The notes below the pieces were generated by a model. It worked only from the letters and a program-made list of their open reading frames with translations. It ran no database searches and was not told the origin of the DNA. The position numbers and the translations under genes were made by a program. This document shows positions 1 to 8,801 of a stretch of 30,094 bases of DNA, one piece after another. Origin of the DNA: Geothermovivens sp964644845 (GTDB lineage Bacteria; Zhuqueibacterota; Zhuqueibacteria; Oleimicrobiales; Geothermoviventaceae); NCBI GenBank assembly GCA_964644845.1, contig CAZXXS010000024.1, forward strand, positions 1 through 30,094. The letters run 5' to 3'. Each line of letters opens with the position of its first letter. Within the stretch, counting starts at the first letter, position 1.

Positions 1-401
1 TGGCGAGCATCAAGGCTCACCCAGGAGCCACACTTTGGTTAACCGTGCGCAAGTTCTTCCGGTTCTGGTTGCGAATTTACGAGAACGTTCCGAGTGGGAA
101 ACCGCGCACCACCAACTGGCTGATCTCGTTGCCTTTGGCTCTCAGTTACTACCCGCTGCTGCTCCTTAGTCTGGCTGGCGTGTGGACTATCCGCGCAGCC
201 TGGAGACGGTGGGCTGATGTGTTGTTGACTTTGCTCTACTTTGGCGGCGTCCACGCCGTACTCCTGCCAATTCCGCGGTACCGCATGCCGATCATTCCGC
301 TGCTGGCTGTGCTGGCCGTGGCGGCGATTCTGGCCTGGTTTGGCAGCCGTGAGAGCACAGACGAACTGCGGGAAGCCGTTGTGGAGGAGATCGCGGGATG
401 A
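1..401 (+). CDS. C-terminal fragment of an ArnT/GT39-like membrane glycosyltransferase (5' end outside window)
   Basis: The reading frame is open from base 3, so the gene begins upstream; the GTG at 45 lies inside it and is unlikely to be the real start. The visible 132 codons begin with an 'AHPGATLWLTVRKFFRFW' stretch, followed by two hydrophobic segments separated by a short basic loop, then an 'RYRMPIIPLL' motif leading into the last membrane segment and an acidic tail. This is the usual C-terminus of GT39/ArnT-like enzymes, which move a sugar from a polyprenyl-phosphate donor on the periplasmic side of the inner membrane. The stop (399-401) overlaps the next start in an ATGA junction, so it is in an operon with the O-antigen ligase-like gene. 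Only the tail is visible, so donor and acceptor cannot be assigned; another polytopic PMT-superfamily protein is possible. Confidence 0.7.
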   Translation, partial: ASIKAHPGATLWLTVRKFFRFWLRIYENVPSGKPRTTNWLISLPLALSYYPLLLLSLAGVWTIRAAWRRWADVLLTLLYFGGVHAVLLPIPRYRMPIIPLLAVLAVAAILAWFGSRESTDELREAVVEEIAG

Positions 402-1723
402 CGGCGCGTCAAATCGCCCTGGCCCTTTTTGTGGTCTCCATGCCCATTACACAGGGGCTGTTCATCCCGGCTTTGAAAGACGAGGTTATTCTCGTCTCGG
501 ATGTGCCTCTGTTTGCTCTCTTGTTGCTTAGTCTCAACCGGTTCGGCAAGCGGTTTCCCAAGAATCCGATCATGCCGTTCGTCATCTTGACGATCGCGTG
601 GGCGCTGGTAAACTACGTTGTCGCGGCCAGGAAGCTGTACTACTACCAGGAAATCATTTGGCTTTTCCGGGCCTTTCTGATATTTCTGGTGATTTCTCGC
701 TCGATCGTGAAACGTGAGGACGTGATCATCGTGGCCACGGCGTTGATGGGCGGGATGGTGTTTCAGAGTTTACTGGCGATCTGGCAGTGGAAGTTTGGCC
801 CTCTCGGCCTTTGGTTCTTGGGGGAGCGAAGCTTCGGCTGGCGAACTTCCGGTACGTTTGTGCACCCGAACGTGCTGGCCATGTTCCTGATGATGGTTCT
901 CCCTTTGTTGTACCGGACGTTCATGTTCATTGCCAAGAAGTACCGGTACCTGTACATGGCTGGCTTCTTGCTCGGAGCGTTGGCTTTGTTCACGACGTTA
1001 AGCCGAGGTTGCTGGATCGGCTTTGTCTCGGGCATGCTGGTCGCCTTTGGCTACGACTTTCTGCGTGGTCACATCACGAACAAGCGAGCCATGGGGCCAT
1101 TGATGCTGCTGGGGATCGGTTTGCTCGCGTTTTTGATCAAGTACACCCCTGTGCTGGAAGCCCGTTTCTCTGACGCAGACGAGTCGCTGATGGCAAACCG
1201 GAAGAGCAGCCGAATTGGACTGGCCAAGGACGCAATCCGGATCATCAAGGCGCACCCGGCCATGGGCGTGGGATTGAACAATTACCGTTTCTTCGCGGAC
1301 CCCTTGACGCCAGGCCTGAAGATTGTGCACAACATCTACTTGCTGGTGGCTGCAGAAAGGGGCATCCCGGGGTTAGTTATTTTTCTCGGTTTCCTCGGCT
1401 CGGGGATGTTGCTGGCTTACAAACTGTCGAAAGCCAAAGACCCGTACATCCGACACACGGCCATCGGTCTGGAGACGAGTTTGATCGCCTTCGCCGTCGC
1501 TTCCCTGGTGTCTCCAGACTACCGGTTGACCTACATTCGATCACATGTTTGGTTGCTGATGGGCCTGGCGGTGGCGCTGAACAACGTCTACTGGACGGAG
1601 CAGAGGAGGGCAGCCATTCTCCGAATGCGAAAGCTGCGGGCCCAGATGCAGGCTCGCGGTGGGAACCCGTCTGTGACCGGGCCGGGCATGTCACCCGGGT
1701 TGGTAGAACCCAGACCCCCGTAG
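398..1723 (+). CDS. O-antigen ligase / polymerase family membrane protein (Wzy_C, PF04932-like)
   Basis: A 441-residue polytopic protein with roughly ten to twelve hydrophobic segments and a large loop in the C-terminal half. That loop carries the family hallmarks: 'GVGLNNY' near residue 290 and 'VHNIYLLVAAERGIPGL' near residues 310-326, whose His is conserved in O-antigen ligases and polymerases. These enzymes act on the periplasmic face, either polymerising repeat units or ligating glycan to a carrier. The ATG at 398 overlaps the previous stop and has a strong GGAGGAG site at 383-389. The C-terminus is a Gly/Pro-rich, basic cytoplasmic tail ending at TAG 1721-1723. Sequence alone does not separate ligase (WaaL) from polymerase (Wzy); with a flippase in the same cluster, a Wzx/Wzy-type role is reasonable. 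Confidence 0.85.
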   Translation: MTARQIALALFVVSMPITQGLFIPALKDEVILVSDVPLFALLLLSLNRFGKRFPKNPIMPFVILTIAWALVNYVVAARKLYYYQEIIWLFRAFLIFLVISRSIVKREDVIIVATALMGGMVFQSLLAIWQWKFGPLGLWFLGERSFGWRTSGTFVHPNVLAMFLMMVLPLLYRTFMFIAKKYRYLYMAGFLLGALALFTTLSRGCWIGFVSGMLVAFGYDFLRGHITNKRAMGPLMLLGIGLLAFLIKYTPVLEARFSDADESLMANRKSSRIGLAKDAIRIIKAHPAMGVGLNNYRFFADPLTPGLKIVHNIYLLVAAERGIPGLVIFLGFLGSGMLLAYKLSKAKDPYIRHTAIGLETSLIAFAVASLVSPDYRLTYIRSHVWLLMGLAVALNNVYWTEQRRAAILRMRKLRAQMQARGGNPSVTGPGMSPGLVEPRPP

Positions 1724-1894
1724 TGCAGGAACTCTGCGGTGTGCTCTGGAACACTGCGGTCGGTGTTGGGGCTGTGCTGACGCTTCAGCTCCAGGTGTTT
1801 CGGCTGTTTTCTGAGATCTTGCGTCTTCTGCGGATGGCGAACTCTTCGTTCGACGACTGGCATCGGGCATTTCCAAAACAGGCGAGCTTAAAAG

Positions 1895-3322
1895 ATGCTG
1901 TTCAACTCGATGCAGTTCGTGGTGTTCTTTGTCTTGATCACCACGGTTTACTTCGCGATTCCACACAAGTACCGCTGGGTGCTACTGCTCGCGGGCAGCT
2001 ACTACTTTTACATGTGCTGGAATCCGAAGTACATCGTTCTCATTCTGGCGTCAACAGCTGTGGATTACTTCGCCGGCAAAATGATGAGCCGGGAAGAGGA
2101 ACAGCGTCGGCGACGTAAGTATCTGATCTTGAGTCTCGTCGCCAACCTGTCGCTCCTGTTCACGTTCAAGTATTTCAATTTCTTCAGCAATTCGCTCAGC
2201 GCTGTTTTCAGCGCTGTGGGTTTGCCTGCGAATTTGCCTCATCTGAATGTCTTGTTGCCCGTTGGCATCTCGTTCTACACCTTCCAGACACTGAGCTACA
2301 CGATCGACGTCTACCGGGGACGGATCAAACACGAAGACAACCTGGGTAAGTTTGCCCTCTACGTGGCGTTTTTCCCGCAGCTTGTGGCTGGGCCGATCGA
2401 GCGCGCCAGTCGGCTTCTTCCGCAATTTTACGAAAGGATGCATTTCGACGATCGACGCGTGTCGTCGGGACTCCGGTTGATGCTCTGGGGCCTGTTCAAG
2501 AAGGTCGTGGTAGCCGATCGTTTGGCGCTCTACGTTGACGCGGTGTACGGGAATCCCAGTTTGCATTCAGGGTTGACGCTACTTGTTGCAACCTACTTCT
2601 TCGCCTTTCAGATTTACTGCGATTTTTCCGGCTACTCGGACATTGCCATTGGGGCGGCTCGAGTGCTTGGCTTCCGACTCATGAAAAACTTTGATCGACC
2701 TTACTTCTCACTGACAATTCCGGAGTTCTGGCGCCGCTGGCACATCTCACTTTCCACATGGTTCAAGGACTACGTTTACATTCCCCTCGGTGGAAATCGC
2801 GTACCGGTCCACCGCCGGTACCTGAATCTGGCTACGGTTTTCCTGGTGAGCGGATTGTGGCACGGTGCGAACTGGACGTTTGTGGTGTGGGGAGCGATTC
2901 ACGGTGTTTTCATCGTTACCTCCAAGCTCAGCCTTGGGCTTCGCGATCGGTTGGTCGAGTGGTTGCGACTGCCGGGGCAGCTGGTTCGGACCAGCCGCAT
3001 GTTTTTCACATTTCATCTCGTCCTGCTTTCGTGGGTGTATTTTCGCGCCAGAAATCTGGCGGAAGCTAACCACATCGTTGCGAAGATCTTCACGGACTTG
3101 GGCGGCAAACTCTTCACCCCTGGCCTTGACCACTTCGTCTACGGGTTGGTTGGGATCTTCATCCTCGTTCTTGTGGATGCCTTGCACGAACGCTGGCAAG
3201 TGGGCTCGCTGTTGCCGCGCTGGCCTGTGGTGGTGAGGTGGCCTGTGTACGCCGCTTTCGCCGTGATTATCTTGTTGATGGGAGTGTTCAATGGCAGCCA
3301 GTTCATCTACTTCCAGTTCTAA
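1895..3322 (+). CDS. MBOAT family O-acyltransferase (AlgI-like)
   Basis: A 475-residue multi-spanning protein, close to AlgI length. The N-terminus ('MLFNSMQFVVFF', then 'LLLAGSYYFYMCWNPKY') is typical of the AlgI/DltB group. The family signatures are clear: 'RRWHISLSTWFKDYVYIPLGGNR' around residues 280-302 with His283, and 'GLWHGANWTFVVWGAIHG' around 320-337 with His323, the invariant MBOAT histidine. Such proteins move an acyl group (usually acetyl) across the inner membrane for transfer to periplasmic polysaccharide, working with an SGNH-fold partner. Here that partner follows directly and overlaps by 32 bp. A 171-bp gap separates it from the upstream ligase-like gene, so it may have its own promoter. 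The glycan acylated is unknown. Confidence 0.92.
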   Translation: MLFNSMQFVVFFVLITTVYFAIPHKYRWVLLLAGSYYFYMCWNPKYIVLILASTAVDYFAGKMMSREEEQRRRRKYLILSLVANLSLLFTFKYFNFFSNSLSAVFSAVGLPANLPHLNVLLPVGISFYTFQTLSYTIDVYRGRIKHEDNLGKFALYVAFFPQLVAGPIERASRLLPQFYERMHFDDRRVSSGLRLMLWGLFKKVVVADRLALYVDAVYGNPSLHSGLTLLVATYFFAFQIYCDFSGYSDIAIGAARVLGFRLMKNFDRPYFSLTIPEFWRRWHISLSTWFKDYVYIPLGGNRVPVHRRYLNLATVFLVSGLWHGANWTFVVWGAIHGVFIVTSKLSLGLRDRLVEWLRLPGQLVRTSRMFFTFHLVLLSWVYFRARNLAEANHIVAKIFTDLGGKLFTPGLDHFVYGLVGIFILVLVDALHERWQVGSLLPRWPVVVRWPVYAAFAVIILLMGVFNGSQFIYFQF

Positions 3323-4352
3323 GGCTGTGCGGCGTTTTCTGATCAAACTTGTCGCCTTCGGCCTCATGATGCTTGCCCTGGACTACGCGTTGGGGAGCAC
3401 CATCGAGTACTTCTTCCGAAGGACGCTCTACGGTAAGAACTGGCCGAAAGAGAACCTGCTACTTTCCCATCCCTACGAAGTTGTTGTGTTTGGCTCATCG
3501 CGGGCTTTTCGGCACTACGTGCCGTCAATCATTTCGGAAGCCACAGGGTTGGAGTGTTTCAACGCCGGTGCAAATGGGCAGTACTTGTTGTACGCCTACG
3601 CGCTGGAACAGCTGATGTTCGACCGTTACGCTCCCAAAGTGGTTGTGCTGGATGTGTTGCCAAGCTACGTGGTTGATTTGACCGGAGTGGAGAACGAGTA
3701 CGACAAACTGAAGACCCTTTTGCCTTTCGTTTACAATCGGGAAGTGCGTTGGCTGTTGTCCCGGCACGACCGCTACGCCTGGCTGAAGCAGCGGTCCAAA
3801 CTCTACCGTTACAACTCGCGGGTGCTCAGCATCCTCTCGAACTACCGCAACAAGACAGACGTAACCGACCACGGTTACGTGGATGTCGGGCGGGTTCGTT
3901 TCCACGAGGTGAACCCGTTCATTGTTGATTCGATGGACCCGTCTCGCGTGAGAATCGATTCGTTTAAGGTGGGTATTTTTGAACGTTTCGTGCGTTCGGC
4001 CAGAGAGCACGGCTGCAAAGTGGTCATTAGTTTTTCGCCCACAGTTGAACCTTTAAGTCGGCGTGCGAAACAGCTGTTGAGCTTCTACGACCAGCTTTGC
4101 TTGCAACTTGGCGTGCCATTTGTGAAAGTGCTCACCTCTGAGCACCCGGAATTTGCCGATCGGTCCCTTTTCATGGACTACATCCACATGAACGCTGCCG
4201 GAGCCGAGCACTTCTCCAGGATTTTCGGACAGCGTTTGGCCCGAATTCTGGATGCCGAAAGTGAGAATCCAGTTGTCGAAACTCCCTCGGGGGCGTACCT
4301 GGGCGCAGCCGAGGTACGGGCGAAGGATGCTGCAGGCAACGCGGGTGGCTGA
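3291..4352 (+). CDS. SGNH-fold partner of the MBOAT acyltransferase (DltD/AlgJ-type role)
   Basis: A 353-residue protein with one N-terminal membrane anchor (about residues 16-36) and a periplasmic SGNH-like domain. Visible blocks are 'VVFGSSRAFRHY' (residues 65-76, Ser70 as candidate nucleophile), 'CFNAGANGQ' near residue 90, and 'FMDYIHMNAAG' with Asp296 and His299 as the Asp-x-x-His part of the triad. Proteins of this kind beside MBOAT genes (AlgJ/AlgX, DltD, WssI roles) accept or transfer the acyl group outside the membrane. The start is supported by GGGAG at 3280-3284, six bases before ATG 3291; the 32-bp overlap with the MBOAT gene suggests translational coupling. The last ~30 residues are low-complexity and probably not part of the fold. 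It could instead be a DUF1574-like protein; the neighbour favours an acylation role. Confidence 0.8.
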   Translation: MAASSSTSSSKAVRRFLIKLVAFGLMMLALDYALGSTIEYFFRRTLYGKNWPKENLLLSHPYEVVVFGSSRAFRHYVPSIISEATGLECFNAGANGQYLLYAYALEQLMFDRYAPKVVVLDVLPSYVVDLTGVENEYDKLKTLLPFVYNREVRWLLSRHDRYAWLKQRSKLYRYNSRVLSILSNYRNKTDVTDHGYVDVGRVRFHEVNPFIVDSMDPSRVRIDSFKVGIFERFVRSAREHGCKVVISFSPTVEPLSRRAKQLLSFYDQLCLQLGVPFVKVLTSEHPEFADRSLFMDYIHMNAAGAEHFSRIFGQRLARILDAESENPVVETPSGAYLGAAEVRAKDAAGNAGG

Positions 4353-4771
4353 CGGCACAACGTACACAGTCCTCGGGAAGCGGGCTCCCAGCGGTTGACT
4401 GCTGGGGTCAGAACGGCCGGACCTTCGCGGTACCACTGCAGGGCGTCACCGTGCCTGCAGGTCGAGTTCTGTCTGGCCAGACCGGGATCTCGCGGGTCGC
4501 GGTAGCAAAATCGAGGCGTCTCTGTAAGGTGGCACATTGACGAGCCCGGACTGCACACTCCGGACCATCCTGGCTTTTGGGGGTTACGGAGCGCGGAAAG
4601 GCGTGGCTGGATCGTTTCGGAATGCTGGGTCTGTGTTCGAGAAACGTGACAGAAGGCAGAAGCAGGCTACAACATCAAGCATTTGAGGATTTTACCGAAA
4701 CAAGGACTGGGAGGGAAAAGCGAAAGCTGTTGTAAGGATTCCAATGGGACCAGAGAGCAAGGGAAAAGACC
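4353..4771. other. 419-bp intergenic stretch, possible operon boundary
   Basis: No convincing gene is seen on either strand. A short inverted repeat lies 34 bp after the upstream stop: CCCAGC (4387-4392) and GCTGGG (4401-4406) around an 8-nt loop, without a T-tract, so it is at best a weak terminator or mRNA 3'-end structure. No clear -35/-10 pair was found, although the size of the gap suggests a promoter for the carbamoyltransferase gene. The 3' end contains that gene's ribosome-binding site (AAGGG, 4759-4763). Confidence 0.5.
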
Positions 4772-6577
4772 ATGCGGATACTCGGCTACTACGACGATCA
4801 CAACGCTGGCGCAGCGGTCATTGAAGACGGCAAGATTCTGGCAGCGATCGAGGAAGAGCGTCTTTCGCGCATCAAGCTGCACAACGGTAACGAGAAGGCT
4901 CACGGACAGGCCTGGCGCGCTCTGGAGGAAGTGCTACGCATCACCGGGTCTGATCGCTCAAACATCGACGCCGTTGCAGTGCCGCTCATGCCAGCTTGGC
5001 AGTTGCAAAAGTACGTTCTGCGAGATCTGTTCGTTCGCTACCGCAACTGGCGATGGATTGCTGCTTCGCTGTTCAGCAAATCGATTCGGTGGGACAGGTA
5101 CTGGTTGTTCTACCCGTACTTCTACAACAAGTTGCGAATGCGGCGGATCCGTAAGCTGCTGGCGCGCTACGAGCTGGCTGACAAGCCGCTGCACGTGACG
5201 GACCACCACACGGCGCACGCCACCTCGGCCTACTACGCCTCGGGGAGAGACCGCGCTCTGGTGGTGACCCTCGATGGCCAAGGCGACGGCATGGCTGGCA
5301 AAGTTTACCTGGCCCAAGACGGCAAAATGCAGCTTGTTCGAGAAGTGAGCAGTTTCCACAGCATCGGGCTCTTTTACAACCTGGTAACCTGGGCGCTCGG
5401 TTTCAAACCGAACCGCCACGAGGGCAAAGTTACCGGTTTGGCGGCGCACGGGGACTACAAGAAAGTGGCCGATCTGTTCGAAAGTTTGTTCAGTTACGAC
5501 GGGGATTTTCGTTACCTGTTAGCGGAAAGGAATTTCCAGCACGGCTACCCGCACCGCACGAACTACGTCAAGTTCCTGAAATCAATCCCCGTAAACCTTC
5601 GCGACCTGCCCCGCGAGGATGTGGCAGCCGGGGTGCAGGTTTTGACTGAACGCGTGGTCGGCCGGTTTGTTCAGGAATTGTTGGATGAGTACGGCCCGAT
5701 CGATGTCTGCCTGGCCGGTGGTGTTTTTGCGAACGTACGCGTGAATCAAACCGTGGCCGAACTGCGTGGGGCCAAATCGGTCTTCATTTTCCCGGCCATG
5801 GGTGACGGTGGCCTCTCGGTCGGTGCCGCCTTTCAAGCTTACGTCGAGCGTTTGCCCCGGGATGAGGCATTTCTGCCAATCCAGCTCCAAGATGTTTACC
5901 TGGGACCAGAGTTTTCCGAGGAGGAAATCAAGAAGGCTCTGGATGACGGCGAACTCGCCTACGAGTACGTGCCTGACGTTGAAAAGCGGATTGCCGAACT
6001 CCTGGCCGAGGGGCGGGTTGTGGCTCGCTTCAACGGCAGAATGGAGTACGGACCGAGGGCCTTAGGCAACCGGTCAATCCTGTACCAGCCGACCGATCCA
6101 ACTGTGAATGACTGGCTGAACAAAAAGCTACACCGCACGGAGTTCATGCCCTTCGCACCGGCCACGTTGCGTGAACGGGCTGAGGAGGGTTACCACAACA
6201 TCGGGGCTAACGATTTTCCGGCTAAGTTCATGACCATCACTTTCGACTGCACGGATGAAATGCGAGAAAATTACCCCGCTGTCGTCCACGTCGACCAGAC
6301 GGCCCGACCCCAGTTTGTCGACGAGGCGTACAATCCAAGTTTCTACCGCATCATTAAAGAGTACGAAAAGCTGACGGGACTGCATTCTGTCATCAACACA
6401 AGCTTCAACATGCACGAGGAACCCATCGTGTGTACGCCAGCCGACGCTGTTAGGGCCTTCAAGCTTGGCCATCTGGATTACCTGGCGATTGGCAATTTCC
6501 TGGCGGCCAACCCGGCCGCAAGCCGAAAGCAAGTCAGCGAGGTTGCTGTGAAGCGGGAGAAGGTGCCAATTGCCTGA
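4772..6577 (+). CDS. Carbamoyltransferase (NodU/CmcH/TobZ family)
   Basis: A 601-residue soluble protein of normal family length. The N-terminal carbamoyltransferase domain (about 2-360) opens with 'ILGYYDDHNAGAAVIEDGKI' and 'AAIEEERLSRIK'. It holds the metal/nucleotide-binding motif 'TDHHTAHATSAYYASG' (His145, His146, His149) and 'DGQGDG' from residue 168. The C-terminal YrdC-like/Carbamoyltrans_C part carries 'EYGPRALGNRSIL' from Glu425 and 'INTSFNMHEEPIVCTP' near residue 545. These enzymes use carbamoyl phosphate and ATP to carbamoylate hydroxyls of sugars or natural products. Inside a glycan cluster the most likely acceptor is a nucleotide sugar or lipid-linked sugar. AAGGG at 4759-4763 supports the ATG; the stop overlaps the flippase start by 8 bp. 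Confidence 0.93.
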   Translation: MRILGYYDDHNAGAAVIEDGKILAAIEEERLSRIKLHNGNEKAHGQAWRALEEVLRITGSDRSNIDAVAVPLMPAWQLQKYVLRDLFVRYRNWRWIAASLFSKSIRWDRYWLFYPYFYNKLRMRRIRKLLARYELADKPLHVTDHHTAHATSAYYASGRDRALVVTLDGQGDGMAGKVYLAQDGKMQLVREVSSFHSIGLFYNLVTWALGFKPNRHEGKVTGLAAHGDYKKVADLFESLFSYDGDFRYLLAERNFQHGYPHRTNYVKFLKSIPVNLRDLPREDVAAGVQVLTERVVGRFVQELLDEYGPIDVCLAGGVFANVRVNQTVAELRGAKSVFIFPAMGDGGLSVGAAFQAYVERLPRDEAFLPIQLQDVYLGPEFSEEEIKKALDDGELAYEYVPDVEKRIAELLAEGRVVARFNGRMEYGPRALGNRSILYQPTDPTVNDWLNKKLHRTEFMPFAPATLRERAEEGYHNIGANDFPAKFMTITFDCTDEMRENYPAVVHVDQTARPQFVDEAYNPSFYRIIKEYEKLTGLHSVINTSFNMHEEPIVCTPADAVRAFKLGHLDYLAIGNFLAANPAASRKQVSEVAVKREKVPIA

Positions 6578-7985
6578 TCTTCGCAAAAACACGTTTTTCG
6601 TCAGCCTGGGCCAGGGAGTTCAGCTCCTCCTGGCCCTTTTGTTGATGCCCTTTGCGGCGCGTTTTCTCGGGGACGCAGACTTTGGCCGCTACTCGTTGGC
6701 TTCTACCTTAATGTTTTTCGTGTTTTTGGCCAACGACCTCGGGCTGAACACGTGGCTTACCCGAGAGGCGGCACGAGAGCGTGAGGCGTCACGTCGGCTG
6801 CTGGCCAGGGTGTTGGGAATCAAGCTGGCTGCAGCTCCGGTCGCCTACGGTTTGCTCGTCCTGTTTCTGGCTTTAGCGGGTTTCGATCAGGTAACCCGCC
6901 GCGCTGTGGAGATTTTCGCTGTGTACGGCATCACGTCCTCGCTGGGGCAGGCGTTTACGGCGATTTTTCGTGCCCACGAGCGCATGCAGTTCGAAACACT
7001 GGTGGTGGTGGCGGAGAAGGCCCTCATCACTGGCTTGGGATTGTTCCTGCTTGTGCAGGGCTTCGGCATTGAGGAATTCTCCGCAGTGTTTCCACTTGCG
7101 GGGTTTGCCAGCGCCGCCCTGGCCGCGAGCATGCTTTGGGCCCGTTTTTTTCGGCCGGGGATTGCGTTCGATTTTCCTGCCTGGCCTGGTACACTGCGCG
7201 TGTCCGTCGCTTTCGGAATCTCTGTTTTTCTGGCCACGGTCTACAACAAGATCGACGTGGTCATGCTTTCGATGATGCAAAGCGTGGCCGTGGTAGGCTG
7301 GTACTCGGCTGCGTACAAGCTGCTGGCTTTCACCAACGTTGTGCCGAATATCGCCGCCACCGTACTTTTCCCCCGGTTGTCGGTGTACAGCAAATCGGAC
7401 TCCAAGGGCCTGTCGCACCTGTTTGGGCAGGCCATGCTCTACCTTTCGGCGCTTGCGCTACCCATGATTCCAGGAGGCATTCTTCTCGCGCCGCAGATCA
7501 TTCACACCGTGTTCGGTCCCGAGTACGCCCAGGCCGTTCCAGCTCTCCAGATCCTTGTAGTTGCGGCCGGCATTCTGTTCCTGAACATTTTCTTAGCCTC
7601 GCTCTACGGAGCGGCAAATTTTCAGACGAAATTGGTCGGAATCCAGACCCTTGGTCTTGCGTTGAACGTCGGCCTGAATTGGGTTTTGATTCCGCGTTTT
7701 GCGCACCTTGGCGCTGCTGCCGCCACGGTTGCAACGGAAGGCACGATTTTTGTGGTTACTGTGGCGCTGGCCCTCAGACGCATCGCCAGACCAGAAGGTC
7801 TCGGAGAAATCTGGAAGGTTATTCTGGCCACTGTCGTCATGACGGCAAGTTTGATCCTTTTGCTCGATCTGAACTGGGTTCTCCTCGCCGCGATGGGCGC
7901 AGCGCTTTACGCGACAACACTGTGGGTCTTGCGTTTTGGGCCGTTGCTTGCTTTGAGAAGTGGTGCCTCTTCGTGGACATCGTAA
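6570..7985 (+). CDS. Wzx-type polysaccharide flippase (MATE/MOP superfamily)
   Basis: A 471-residue protein with about twelve to fourteen hydrophobic segments and few charged residues outside loops, the normal size for PF01943/PF13440 lipid-linked oligosaccharide flippases. The N-terminus 'LRKNTFFVSLGQGVQ' followed by 'MPFAARFLGDADFGRYSLA' is typical, as is 'YNKIDVVMLSMM...VGWYSAAYKL' mid-protein. It would move undecaprenyl-linked repeat units to the periplasmic face for the O-antigen polymerase/ligase-like protein. The chosen start is TTG 6570, which has AGAAGG at 6557-6562, seven bases upstream; no ATG lies near the N-terminus. It overlaps the carbamoyltransferase stop, and its own stop (7983-7985) lies 14 bp before the methyltransferase start. 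Confidence 0.9.
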   Translation: MPDLRKNTFFVSLGQGVQLLLALLLMPFAARFLGDADFGRYSLASTLMFFVFLANDLGLNTWLTREAAREREASRRLLARVLGIKLAAAPVAYGLLVLFLALAGFDQVTRRAVEIFAVYGITSSLGQAFTAIFRAHERMQFETLVVVAEKALITGLGLFLLVQGFGIEEFSAVFPLAGFASAALAASMLWARFFRPGIAFDFPAWPGTLRVSVAFGISVFLATVYNKIDVVMLSMMQSVAVVGWYSAAYKLLAFTNVVPNIAATVLFPRLSVYSKSDSKGLSHLFGQAMLYLSALALPMIPGGILLAPQIIHTVFGPEYAQAVPALQILVVAAGILFLNIFLASLYGAANFQTKLVGIQTLGLALNVGLNWVLIPRFAHLGAAAATVATEGTIFVVTVALALRRIARPEGLGEIWKVILATVVMTASLILLLDLNWVLLAAMGAALYATTLWVLRFGPLLALRSGASSWTS

Positions 7986-7988
7986 GCC

Positions 7989-7993
7989 AGGAG
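7989..7993 (+). promoter_or_regulatory. Shine-Dalgarno AGGAG deciding the methyltransferase start
   Basis: AGGAG lies just after the flippase stop and six bases before GTG 8000. The reading frame is open far upstream inside the flippase gene, and an earlier GTG at 7973 has only a GAGAAG 12 bases away, so this site is the main reason for choosing GTG 8000. Confidence 0.7.
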
Positions 7994-7999
7994 TCCAGC

Positions 8000-8770
8000 G
8001 TGGTAGCGGGCCATCTGAAGCAGGTCGAGGCTTACTACCGTGAGAACGGCGAGCTTGTGTCGTCGCCTTTTGCTGCTGTGGATGGTTTCCGCCGCAGTGT
8101 TTTGGAGCGTGTTCTGGAACGGCTCGGCCTCAGCGTTGACGGGAAGCAGGTCTTGGATGTGGGCTGCGGGCGCGGCTTGCTGCGATCTTTTGTGGAACAA
8201 CAGGGTGGCCGCTACACGGGCTACGATCTGGTCCTTGACCGCATCCGTAGCGACTCTCGCAGTCGGTTTGTCCGCGGCGACGCCCATTTTCTGCCGTTCC
8301 GCCGGGCTTCTTTCGACGCCGTTTTTTGCGTCGACAGCTTTGAACACTACCTGGACGGCGCAGCGGTTGCGGCGGAATTCCGCCGGGTTCTGAAGCCAGA
8401 TGGGTTTGTTTTCCTCTCGGTACCCAACTACAGCAACGTTGCTGGCTTTGTGAAGTGGGTGAGCGAAAAACTGGGCTTGCGCGAGAAGAACACCTGGGCA
8501 CCGTTCGCGGCCTGGAAGCCCCAGGCTCTCGAACACTTTGTGACGTCGCGCTACGTGCGGAGCAAATTCGAGCAGGCCGGTTTTCGCCGTTTTCGGAAAC
8601 TCGGCTACGGCGAAGAGGTGTCAATTGGGCTCTTCCCCTGGCTGTGGCACCCGCTGATGCCTGGAAGGGTCGAACGGCTGCTCCGGGCGGTGCTGCGTCC
8701 TTTGGGCGACGGGGTTGCGCGTGTCTGGCCGGGGGCAAGTTTGCACCTATTTTGGGCGATTGCACCCTGA
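8000..8770 (+). CDS. Class I SAM-dependent methyltransferase (Methyltransf_11-like)
   Basis: From GTG 8000 the protein is 256 residues. Motif I 'VLDVGCGRG' lies at residues 51-59, followed by the acidic 'YTGYDLV', the 'RGDAHFLPFRRASFDAVF' motif II region, and 'FRRVLKPDGFVFLSVPNY' as the post-II/III strand. This is the standard Rossmann methyltransferase core for small molecules or sugars. The C-terminal ~100 residues, containing 'FEQAGFRRFRKLGYG' and a hydrophobic 'GLFPWLWHP', probably form an acceptor lid or membrane-contacting surface. Placed between a flippase and glycosyltransferases, it most likely methylates a sugar or lipid-linked intermediate. The start could instead be GTG 7973, adding nine residues and overlapping the flippase gene. 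Confidence 0.85.
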   Translation: MVAGHLKQVEAYYRENGELVSSPFAAVDGFRRSVLERVLERLGLSVDGKQVLDVGCGRGLLRSFVEQQGGRYTGYDLVLDRIRSDSRSRFVRGDAHFLPFRRASFDAVFCVDSFEHYLDGAAVAAEFRRVLKPDGFVFLSVPNYSNVAGFVKWVSEKLGLREKNTWAPFAAWKPQALEHFVTSRYVRSKFEQAGFRRFRKLGYGEEVSIGLFPWLWHPLMPGRVERLLRAVLRPLGDGVARVWPGASLHLFWAIAP

Positions 8771-8801
8771 AGGTTCAAAACCGCGTGAGGACAGAGCCAA
8801 C

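Noticed and set aside
1549..2118. 189-codon + strand frame spanning the ligase/MBOAT gap
   Set aside because: It overlaps both real genes in another frame and its translation has no recognisable features; the 171-bp gap itself shows no gene.
7136..7999. Upstream extension of the methyltransferase frame into the flippase gene
   Set aside because: The extension has no homology-like features and overlaps a well-supported flippase; AGGAG before GTG 8000 gives a better start.
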